Shown one piece after another: positions 1 through 5,604 of a stretch of 12,776 nt of DNA; within the stretch, counting starts at the first letter, position 1; each line of letters begins with the position of its first letter. Below the pieces are notes generated by a model that saw only the letters and a program-made list of their open reading frames with translations, was not told where the DNA came from and made no database searches. Position numbers and translations under genes: made by a program. The DNA is from DATKMS01 sp041497995 (GTDB lineage: Bacteria > Desulfobacterota > Binatia > HRBIN30), in assembly GCA_041497995.1 (NCBI GenBank), contig JBGQHM010000185.1, forward strand, positions 1 through 12,776, written 5' to 3'.

Positions 1-108
1 ATCGGCCGGTACGAGGGCACCGATGAGTTTCTAGGCCGCGCGGCCACTCCATCGTCGCGCATCGCTGAACGGCAGCCCCACCGCCAGTCAACGACGGAGC
101 CTCAATAG
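1..108 (+). CDS. Possible 3' end of a gene cut by the window edge
   Basis: Frame 1 is open from the first base to a TAG at 106-108, giving a 35-residue tail (begins IGRYEGTDEF, ends STTEPQ). The other two plus-strand frames close within about 35 bases. The tail is rich in R, T, S and P, as disordered C termini often are, and shows no recognisable domain. A hairpin (115-137) follows the stop, and the next gene converges on it from the minus strand. So short an open stretch could be chance, so confidence is low. Confidence 0.3.
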   Translation: MGRYEGTDEFLGRAATPSSRIAERQPHRQSTTEPQ

Positions 109-114
109 GTGTTT

Positions 115-137
115 GGTGCAGCTCACAGTACTGCACC
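115..137. terminator. Hairpin between convergent gene ends, candidate terminator
   Basis: GGTGCAG (115-121) and CTGCACC (131-137) are perfect 7-bp inverted repeats around a 9-base loop. The hairpin sits between a stop at 106-108 on the plus strand and one at 153-155 on the minus strand, a usual place for a shared terminator. No T-tract follows on either strand, so intrinsic termination is not assured. Confidence 0.3.
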
Positions 138-152
138 CGCTGTGAAACGAAG

Positions 153-872
153 TCAGCGTACCACCCTCACTTCGGACGCCGCGTCTGCTGCCCGCGAGAG
201 CCACCCCGCCCCCGTGACGCTACCGCCGAGAGACAATCGCGCCTGGTAGTATGCACTCCGGCTGCGGATTCCTGTCACGATAGGCTCGTACAGCTTGTCG
301 ACTCCGACGACCAGGAGAGTCTTCTCTGGGTGTTCTGCAGAGGCTCTCACGACAGCCCGTACCACTTTATCGTCGACCGGGCTGGGGACGAATTTCCTTC
401 CCGCTGCGCCTCTCGGGCCAAGCGAGTAGAATAACAAGAGCGCGAAAGTTAGCTTCGCCAGCTCCGGATAGGTGGCCTCGAAGAACCACCCAACCTTCTC
501 GACCGTCCAGGCTTTGCGACCACCCTCGACTTCGACTACTCCCTCCGCGCCGTCGACCCCGCAGAGGAGCGCGTCGCAGACTCTGGTACCTCTCATGCCG
601 TGGCGGAGGGGGTGGGCGCTTGGACCGCCCTCCAGGGCATAGCGATCCGCCTGCCCCGTCGAAACCCACCAATCGACAACGATTCCGATCAGAGTCGCGT
701 GGCTATTGCCGAAGGTCTGCGCGGCCACGTGCCAGCGGGCCGTTGCAAGAGACTCGAGCAACAATTCAGCGCCGGGCGATGTCATCGCTCGTGTTGCGGC
801 TAACGTTGTGGCGATGAGCCGCGCGTTCTTTTCGCGCCGGTCTCGATCGCCTGGTTCGGCACGATCCAGCAC
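153..872 (-). CDS. Hypothetical protein with a possible nuclease-like D...ExE signature
   Basis: This encodes 239 residues. The start is a GTG immediately after the TGA of the toxin gene, so translation is probably coupled to the toxin; no Shine-Dalgarno is visible, and an ATG at codon 30 is an alternative start. I do not recognise the family with confidence. The first 50 residues look helical. Residues 95-120 read RGTRVCDALL then GVVEVEGGR, i.e. a hydrophobic strand with D100, then E114-x-E116 followed by GG. That arrangement recalls the catalytic core of restriction-endonuclease-fold enzymes (D...[DE]xK), though the usual lysine is not present. A second strand-rich part (about 185-195, TLLVVGVDKLYEP) follows. 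It lies last in a cluster with a toxin, an antitoxin and a GIY-YIG protein, which fits a nuclease or defence role but does not prove one. Confidence 0.6.
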   Translation of the reverse strand: MLDRAEPGDRDRREKNARLIATTLAATRAMTSPGAELLLESLATARWHVAAQTFGNSHATLIGIVVDWWVSTGQADRYALEGGPSAHPLRHGMRGTRVCDALLCGVDGAEGVVEVEGGRKAWTVEKVGWFFEATYPELAKLTFALLLFYSLGPRGAAGRKFVPSPVDDKVVRAVVRASAEHPEKTLLVVGVDKLYEPIVTGIRSRSAYYQARLSLGGSVTGAGWLSRAADAASEVRVVR

Positions 873-1166
873 TCACACTATAGGCGGCATCTCTCGCGCA
901 CCATGAATGATCCTCAACACGTCGACGCGCGCAGGATGGACGCGGTACACGAGCCGATACTTCCGCACGATGAGCTCTCGAACCGACGGGTCGTCGTACT
1001 CGGGCACCCGGCGACCGCGTTCTGCGAAAAGGCGGAGCGAGCGCGCCGCGGCGACGAGCTCGCGCACGACGGTGGCGGCGTAAGACTCAGAATCGCGGGA
1101 GATGTGCTCTGCAACGGCCACGAGATCGTCGCTGGCCCAGACCGACCAGATTATTTCCCGATCCAT
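873..1166 (-). CDS. RelE/ParE-family toxin of a type II toxin-antitoxin pair
   Basis: This is a 97-aa protein of the size and pattern of the RelE/ParE superfamily. It has an N-terminal strand (REIIWSVWASDDL), two helices containing the typical AVAEHISRDSESYA and RELVAAARSLRLFAE stretches, then GRRVPEYDDPSVREL and the C-terminal sheet VRKYRLVYRVHPARVDVLRIIHGAR. This is how family members that cut ribosome-bound mRNA (RelE) or poison gyrase (ParE) look; the sequence alone does not say which. The gene starts 16 bp inside the upstream antitoxin gene, the usual arrangement for coupled antitoxin-then-toxin expression. Its TGA is directly followed by the GTG start of the 239-aa gene. It appears intact, with no frameshift. 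Confidence 0.85.
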   Translation of the reverse strand: MDREIIWSVWASDDLVAVAEHISRDSESYAATVVRELVAAARSLRLFAERGRRVPEYDDPSVRELIVRKYRLVYRVHPARVDVLRIIHGAREMPPIV

Positions 1167-1339
1167 CGTGCCACTCGCTGCTCAACTTCCTCTTGGGACA
1201 GCGTGCGGCCCTCGGCAATGTCGCGCAGTCCGGCATCGATCGCCTGACGCACGTAGAGGCGGTATTGGATATCTTCGAGCGTTGCGTCGTCCGGGAGCGC
1301 GTCGAGAATGCGTCGAACCTCGTCCTTCGCGGTTTCCAT
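1151..1339 (-). CDS. Antitoxin of the RelE/ParE-type toxin-antitoxin pair
   Basis: This encodes 62 residues (METAKDEVRRILDALPDDA...). The frame is open further upstream to an ATG at 1498, but I chose the ATG at 1339 because GAGGAG lies 6 bases before it and the upstream extension is R/A-rich and not antitoxin-like. The protein is small, acidic and helical, with the LPDDATLEDIQYRLYVRQ stretch and an AEGRTLSQEEVEQRVARW tail. This form is common in small antitoxins encoded just before RelE/ParE toxins. It should bind and neutralise the toxin encoded by the overlapping next gene and may repress its own promoter. No classical DNA-binding fold is obvious at this length. Confidence 0.8.
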   Translation of the reverse strand: METAKDEVRRILDALPDDATLEDIQYRLYVRQAIDAGLRDIAEGRTLSQEEVEQRVARWIGK

Positions 1340-1345
1340 GTTGGG

Positions 1346-1351
1346 CTCCTC
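1346..1351 (-). promoter_or_regulatory. Ribosome binding site fixing the antitoxin start
   Basis: GAGGAG lies 6 bases upstream of the ATG at 1339. It decides in favour of the 62-aa antitoxin over a 115-aa reading from 1498. Confidence 0.65.
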
Positions 1352-1476
1352 TGCCACAGTTACCTGTACCGCAAACGGAGGATACGCGGAAGCTCGGGCC
1401 GCCGAACGCCAGCGCGAGGCAGCCGAAGCCGGTCCACTACAGCGCTTCCGTTCGGCCCGCCATTTCGGAGCCTCGC

Positions 1477-1758
1477 TCAAGCCCTGAACTTCGGCCATCT
1501 ATTGTAGCCGATTGTCGGGTCATTCGATCTCAGTGAGAGAATGTACTCCACTTCCTTCTGGTTCACTTCCGCCTCCAACGCGTCCTCGGATTCCCAGAGA
1601 ATCTCCCGTTTGACGGTGAAGTTGCGTCTTTGCTCGCGGGTGAAGTCCTGCGCGATCAGTTTGCTGTCCGCGCTCCCGATGTAGTTGATGCTGTCGGTGA
1701 GATCCTGTCCCACGTAAATCTTGCCGTTGGGGTACGTGATCTTGTAAATCACCTTCAT
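1477..1758 (-). CDS. Small GIY-YIG nuclease-like protein
   Basis: This is 93 residues from the ATG at 1758, preceded by GAGG at 7 bases; a GTG at 1776 in the same frame has less support. The N terminus MKVIYKITYPNGKIYVGQ carries the two short strands that define GIY-YIG domains (YKI then IYVG, about 10 residues apart). It is followed by a helical stretch, a glutamate-rich segment (ESEDALEAEVNQKE) and a C-terminal NDPTIGYNRWPKF with the asparagine typical of the end of the domain. At this length it is a stand-alone catalytic-type domain with no DNA-binding extension. It reads towards the antitoxin gene, 137 bp away, and may share its transcript. Cellular role is unknown; house-keeping, mobile-element and defence GIY-YIG proteins all exist. 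Confidence 0.75.
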   Translation of the reverse strand: MKVIYKITYPNGKIYVGQDLTDSINYIGSADSKLIAQDFTREQRRNFTVKREILWESEDALEAEVNQKEVEYILSLRSNDPTIGYNRWPKFRA

Positions 1759-1798
1759 GGCTGCGCCTCGCCGCACGCTGAACTCTGGGCATTACACG

Positions 1799-1850
1799 CC
1801 GCGGCCACTACGCAGTGTATCCCCTCGGCAGAGCGGCCTCGTGGCCGCGG
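1799..1850. repeat. 10-bp perfect GC-rich inverted repeat
   Basis: CCGCGGCCAC (1799-1808) and GTGGCCGCGG (1841-1850) are exact inverted copies separated by 32 bases. It lies upstream of the GIY-YIG gene and downstream of the decayed NTPase gene, both on the minus strand, in a 150-bp stretch with no coding signal. It could be a terminator stem for the NTPase transcript, an operator or a mobile-element end. There is no T-tract. Confidence 0.4.
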
Positions 1851-1910
1851 TGGTGTAGCTGCATCTGTTCGGATCGCCTTTCCCATCATGGGTCTCAGTG
1901 TGGGGTGGCG

Positions 1911-2723
1911 TCAAACGTCTGGGTTCCCGTTTACCAACGACACGCCGCGTCGAAGAGTCCCGACGATGTCCTTGAAATGCCCGGGCGACGATGCGCAGTA
2001 CGTTCGCAAATGGTCCTCCGCGGACGCGCAGAAGTCGAGAAAACGGAGCGGACCACAGTGAACGTGGCCACAGCGCAACCACATGAATTGTGTTTCTGGA
2101 TGGCGCGCGACAACCTGCATCGCTTCCACCAATCGATCAGGCTCGCTTGCGACAACAAGAGTCACGCCATCCTGCAGAACAGCCGGCAAGACTATTGCGG
2201 GCTGGCCTGGATCGTCAGAAAGGACAATGGTGTTGGCATTGAGAGACCGCCTCGGTCGGTTCCAGGTCGGTGATACACTCTAGGCGGACAATCTGCTGTA
2301 CCTGTATGCTGTCGACGCAAACTGGGCTTCGTGGTCGGCCAGCATGCGGATCCTGCTCGATGGCGATCGAAGTGTGCATTCCCACGCACCCGCCATACTG
2401 ACCGAGCAAAAGGTTGAGCGCGCTACACAGAGCACTCTTGCCTTGCCGGGAATCCCCGCGATGAAGAAAGGATGGCCCTTGAAGAGTTGAAGAGTGTCAA
2501 TGTGAACTTCCTTGCAGCAACTGCCAAGGTCGCCCTCCGTTTCGAGGCGAAGGCCTTTGATGACAACTAACGGTTCCTGGACCATGATTTGAAGAAGGCC
2601 GAACGTAAGAGGGTTTTTCCGTCGTCCGGCCAGATGCGCAGCCCGCTGCTGAGGCAGACTGGCTGCGGCCGGTTGGCGGAAAGACCCCGTTGAGCTGAAC
2701 CGCGTATCACGAACGGTTACTCG
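1911..2723 (-). pseudogene. Decayed P-loop NTPase gene with at least two frameshifts
   Basis: Three reading-frame segments on the minus strand join into one protein-like sequence. The first, open from 2723 (with an ATG at 2585), includes VQEPLVVIKGLRLETE and FFIAGIPG. At 2443-2444 one base of a codon is missing. Restoring it gives GIPGxGKS, a Walker A motif, continuing in the next frame as ALCSALNLLLGQYGG and HTSIAIEQD. Near 2240 the frame moves again and continues NANTIVLSDDPGQPA, then VTLVVASEPDRLVEAMQVVA to a TGA at 1911. The shape (Walker A, then IEQD, then VVASEP) suggests a nucleotide-binding ATPase or kinase, but I cannot name the family. The N-terminal limit is uncertain and may have been lost at the nearby insertion sequence. 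No part is likely to yield a working NTPase. Confidence 0.55.
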
Positions 2724-2853
2724 CTATGGAGTTTCTATCCCAGAGGGAGCGCGCGTGGCAACGAGCAGGCGGACAAGAGGCGCGGCAGTGGGGTGGGGAG
2801 GACGGGTGGCGGGAGCGGCGGGGAGTGCATCACACGCAGGTGCACGGCCCTCG

Positions 2854-2870
2854 TGCTGCTGAAAGCAGCA
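2854..2870. repeat. Hairpin downstream of the IS91-family transposase
   Basis: TGCTGCT (2854-2860) and AGCAGCA (2864-2870) form a 7-bp stem on a 3-base loop, in GC-rich noncoding DNA 76 bp beyond the transposase stop. IS91-family elements have short hairpins near their replication ends, so this may belong to an element terminus; it may equally be a transcription stop. The surrounding 2735-2945 holds no convincing gene. Confidence 0.4.
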
Positions 2871-2945
2871 GGGGCGCGCGCACCGCGGCACCGCAAGCTG
2901 TGTGCCCGCCCAGACCGACGGTGCGTGCGGAGGGGATGGCTCGGG

Positions 2946-4184
2946 TCATGACGTGTCGCGCCTGTGCGGGGCGAGGATATCGAGGACACGCATGGGCTGG
3001 CCACACACCGGACACGGTGCCGGCAGTGGCTCGGTGTGGCCATCCGCATCGTCTGCGCGCCCACTACCGGTGTCGTCGAGATCGGCAGATGCCGCTGGTG
3101 GGGCTGCACCAACACCGAGGAGCTCGCGGCAGCGCGCCAGCTTCGGCCCGCGGTGGCGATTGGCGAGGAGCCCATAATGGCGGATGCGCATGAAGCCGCG
3201 GGGCAGCACGTGCAGCAGGAAGCGGCGCAGAAACTCCTCGGCGCTGAGCGTCATCTCCTTGGTCACGTTGTGGTCGGCGTAGTCTTTCCACGCAACGCGC
3301 ACGATGCCGTCGCCGACGAAGCGGATGCGACGGTTGGCGATGGCGACGCGGTGCGTGTAGCGACTCAGATATTTCAGCACGCACTGGGGTCCGCCAAACG
3401 GGGGCTTGGCGTAGACGACCCACTGGGTGCGGCGCAGCTCGGTGAGCAGCTGCAGCCAGTGGGCGGCTTCAGAGAGGTGGGCGCTTTGACCGGCAAAGCG
3501 CAGCGCCCTCGTGCGCTGCAACCGATCGAGCGTCGCGAGGTACTTGCCGCGACACAGTTTGCTCAGCGCCTTGACCGGGAACAGGAACCCGCGTCGCTTG
3601 GTCGCATGCCAGCGCCGGGCGTCGGCGCTCAAGCCGCCGCCGCTCACCACGCAGTGCACGTGGGCGTGCGCGGTGAGGTTCTGGCCCCACGTATGGAGCA
3701 CCATGGTGATGGCGGGTTCACCGCCGAGGTGTTTGGGGTCGCGGGCGAAGGCCAAGAGCGTGGCGGCGGCAGCCTGGAACAAGAGGCCATAGAGCTGGCG
3801 CGGGTTCATGCGGATCAACGTATTGAAGGCATGTGGCAGGGTGAAGACGACGTGGAAGTACTCCACCGGCAGCAGCAGGGTGGCCTGCTCGGCCGCCATC
3901 CACTGCGCCCGCTGCTGGCCCTGACATTTCGGGCAGTGGCGATTGCGGCAGGAGTTGTACGCGATGCGCGTGTGGCCACACGCATCGCAGCCCTCGACGT
4001 GTCCGCCCAATGCCCCGGTGCGACAACGACCGATGGTGCGTAGCACGCGGCGTTGCGCGCCGGAGGTGGGGTGGGTGCTCAGGAAACCAACGCCGTACGC
4101 GCGCACCACATCGGCCACCTCGAAGGCGGTGCGGCCGGGGGAGTCCTCTCCTGCCGTCGCCCGCGGTGGCGACGGCCCGGCCAT
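2946..4184 (-). CDS. tnpA: IS91-family Y2/HUH transposase
   Basis: This is an intact 412-aa transposase, full family length. Residues about 65-95 hold an N-terminal zinc-binding domain: C-x2-C (CDACGH) followed by CRNRHCPKC. The central Y2 transposase domain has the HUH metal-binding motif in TAHAHVHCVVSGGG (about residue 175) and two candidate nucleophile tyrosines in KYLSRYTHR (about 275). A further zinc knuckle, CPVCGQPM, lies near the C terminus. HUH transposases nick one strand through a 5'-phosphotyrosine and drive rolling-circle transposition. The ATG is 3 bases beyond the stop of the integrase gene and has no clear ribosome binding site, so expression probably depends on coupling to the upstream gene. 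No frameshift or internal stop is seen. Confidence 0.93.
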   Translation of the reverse strand: MAGPSPPRATAGEDSPGRTAFEVADVVRAYGVGFLSTHPTSGAQRRVLRTIGRCRTGALGGHVEGCDACGHTRIAYNSCRNRHCPKCQGQQRAQWMAAEQATLLLPVEYFHVVFTLPHAFNTLIRMNPRQLYGLLFQAAAATLLAFARDPKHLGGEPAITMVLHTWGQNLTAHAHVHCVVSGGGLSADARRWHATKRRGFLFPVKALSKLCRGKYLATLDRLQRTRALRFAGQSAHLSEAAHWLQLLTELRRTQWVVYAKPPFGGPQCVLKYLSRYTHRVAIANRRIRFVGDGIVRVAWKDYADHNVTKEMTLSAEEFLRRFLLHVLPRGFMRIRHYGLLANRHRGPKLARCRELLGVGAAPPAASADLDDTGSGRADDADGHTEPLPAPCPVCGQPMRVLDILAPHRRDTS

Positions 4185-4187
4185 CGA

Positions 4188-5030
4188 CTAGCGGCGCGGC
4201 ACCGGGTGCGCGAGGACGATCTGATCGAGAGGCGAGACCCGTTGGGCCATCGTCCCGGTGGTCACGTGCAGGTAGCGCATCGTGGTCTTGATGTCCCCGT
4301 GCCCCAACATGCGTTGCAGCGTGGGCAGATCACAGCCGAGCTCCAAGGTGTGCGTCGCGAACCCGTGCCGGAGGGCATGGATGCCTCCCTGCTTCTCCAC
4401 GCCGGCGGCGTGCTTCGCGCCGTAGTAGATCTTCTGCACAACGGTAACATCTAGGGCGCGGTGTGGATCACGGCGCGACGGGAACAGCCGCTCGCTCTGC
4501 GGTGGACAGACTGTGCGGTAGCGCTCGAGCGTCTCCACCACACCGCGGGGCAGGACCGTGTAGCGGTCTTTGTTGCCCTTCCCCTGTTCGATGCGGATGA
4601 ACCCGCGGTCGCGGTCCAGGTCACTCCAACGCAGGTGCGTTACTTCGCTGACCCGCAGCCCCCCGCCGTAGGCGAGCATCAGCAGCAACCGTTCGCGCAC
4701 TGTGCGGGTGGCCTCGATGACGCGGCTGACCTCCGCGCGGCTGAGAATCTCCGGCAGCTTCTGCGGCTGGCGCGCCACCGGCACAGCCAGACTGGCGTGC
4801 GGCCGGCGCGCCGTCACGTCGTAGAAGAACCGCAGGCCGCAGCGGATCTGCTGCCGGCTACTGGCCGACAGCTGGCGCTCCTCGTTGACGTAGATGAGAT
4901 AGCGGTGGATCTCTTCGTCGCTCAACGTGTCGGGCGCTTTGCGGTAGTACTTCGCCAGCCCCCGCACGGCCGCGACGCAGGCCTCGATCGTGCGCACCGA
5001 GAAGTCGCGCACCCGCATGTCCTGCTCCAT
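4188..5030 (-). CDS. Tyrosine recombinase of the IS91-family element
   Basis: This encodes 280 residues. An N-terminal SAM-like core-binding domain (about 1-90, with FSVRTIEACVAAVRGLAKYY) is followed by a catalytic domain with all expected residues: Arg in GGGLRVSEV, Lys in GKGNKDRY, H-x-x-R in HALRHGFATH, His in MLGHGDI and the nucleophile Tyr in TTMRYLH. It should cut and rejoin DNA through a 3'-phosphotyrosine; its exact part in transposition of these elements is not known to me. The ATG at 5030 lacks its own ribosome binding site. An AGGAGG at 5057-5062 instead serves an in-frame ATG at 5051, which hits TGA after three codons. The gene may therefore carry an early nonsense mutation rescued by reinitiation. 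Confidence 0.9.
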   Translation of the reverse strand: MEQDMRVRDFSVRTIEACVAAVRGLAKYYRKAPDTLSDEEIHRYLIYVNEERQLSASSRQQIRCGLRFFYDVTARRPHASLAVPVARQPQKLPEILSRAEVSRVIEATRTVRERLLLMLAYGGGLRVSEVTHLRWSDLDRDRGFIRIEQGKGNKDRYTVLPRGVVETLERYRTVCPPQSERLFPSRRDPHRALDVTVVQKIYYGAKHAAGVEKQGGIHALRHGFATHTLELGCDLPTLQRMLGHGDIKTTMRYLHVTTGTMAQRVSPLDQIVLAHPVPRR

Positions 5031-5039
5031 CCGATCGCG

Positions 5040-5062
5040 TCACTCGCCCATGATGACCTCCT
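5040..5062 (-). promoter_or_regulatory. Strong ribosome binding site with three-codon leader ORF (MGE-stop) before the integrase
   Basis: AGGAGG (5057-5062) lies 5 bases before an ATG (5051-5049), followed by GGC GAG TGA and, four codons after the stop codon begins, by the integrase ATG in the same frame. It is either a tiny leader ORF or the original integrase start disabled by a stop codon. Confidence 0.6.
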
Positions 5063-5070
5063 GTGTCTGG

Positions 5071-5095
5071 GGTCGTGACCGGACTGATCACGACC
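5071..5095. repeat. 8-bp inverted repeat upstream of the IS integrase
   Basis: GGTCGTGA (5071-5078) and TCACGACC (5088-5095) are perfect inverted copies with a 9-base spacer, just upstream of the integrase ribosome binding site. Possible operator or recombinase-binding site. Confidence 0.35.
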
Positions 5096-5178
5096 ACGTC
5101 CGTTGGGAAGGTCATTGTGGCGCACCACGGGACCGCGGGCGTACCGTTCGCTCTCCTGTGTCGACGAAAAGGCAAGAA

Positions 5179-5209
5179 CGCTGCGCGAACCAGATCCCAC
5201 CGCGCAGCG
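5179..5209. repeat. 9-bp stem hairpin beyond the IS integrase, candidate element end
   Basis: CGCTGCGCG (5179-5187) and CGCGCAGCG (5201-5209) are perfect inverted copies with a 13-base loop. The hairpin sits between the IS integrase and the remnant of another integrase. It has no T-tract, so an element terminus is a better guess than a terminator. Confidence 0.4.
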
Positions 5210-5369
5210 GTTTAGACCCTATGGAACGACCGGCTCACGATCGTAACGTCGTGGGCATCGCAAGCGGTTTCCCCGCTGGTGAAGAATCCACGCATCACGC
5301 GGGTTAGCGCCAGAGGCGCCAGAGCCGCATACGAAAGGAGCCGGTCGATGACAGAGAATATCACGCGCG

Positions 5370-5595
5370 CGTGCAGGCGGCCCACGCGCTCCAGATGCTT
5401 GAGGAGGCGGTCCCGGACACGCGTTGCCAGCATGGTCACCCGATCCTTGTTCCCCTTGCCTTCGCGAACGAGAATCTCGTTGTGCATGAAGTCGATGTCT
5501 TTGACAGAGCCGTAAGCACTCGATCAGACGCAGCCCCGAACCGTACAGCAGCATTGCCATAGTCCACGAAACGCCGTCAAGCGCGGCGAGCAGTT
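5370..5595 (-). pseudogene. Fragment of an IntI-like tyrosine recombinase, frameshifted and cut at both ends
   Basis: Starting just after an in-frame TAA, the minus strand reads LLAALDGVSWTMAMLLYGSG then LRLIECLRL, the first half of a tyrosine recombinase catalytic domain including its first arginine. The frame then slips (consistent with two bases lost near 5512) and continues VKDIDFMHNEILVREGKGNKD then RVTMLATRVRDRLLKHLERVG and RLH, including the catalytic lysine. After RLH the sequence stops resembling a recombinase, and the H-R-H and Tyr part is missing. The wording matches integron-type and related integrases and differs from the intact IS integrase nearby, so it is not a duplicate of that gene. 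It begins about 10 bp beyond the pilX stop, which marks an old rearrangement junction. Bases 5211-5369 hold no recognisable gene. Confidence 0.7.
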
Positions 5596-5604
5596 AGGGG
5601 CGAG

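Larger units (their letters stand above)
2854..5209 (-). mobile_element. IS91-family insertion sequence (integrase plus Y2 transposase)
   Basis: Two adjacent minus-strand genes, a tyrosine recombinase and a Y2/HUH transposase, make the two-gene form of IS91-like elements. The element transposes by rolling-circle replication through single-strand nicking by HUH enzymes. Family members lack long terminal inverted repeats and leave no target duplication, so the ends cannot be fixed by eye. I have used the two flanking hairpins (2854-2870 and 5179-5209) as working limits only. The neighbours on both sides are broken genes, consistent with repeated mobile-element activity here. Confidence 0.6.

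Noticed and set aside
1340..1498. N-terminal extension of the antitoxin to an ATG at 1498
   Set aside because: The extension is an R/A/S-rich stretch unlike the antitoxin, and the GAGGAG site clearly serves the ATG at 1339.
2964..4043. 359-codon plus-strand open frame
   Set aside because: It is antisense to the intact IS91-family transposase and has no domain. High GC content keeps the opposite strand free of stops.
5212..5369. Continuation of the integrase relic to the stop at 5212
   Set aside because: After KHLERVGRLH the sequence no longer follows any recombinase pattern, so it was left outside the relic.
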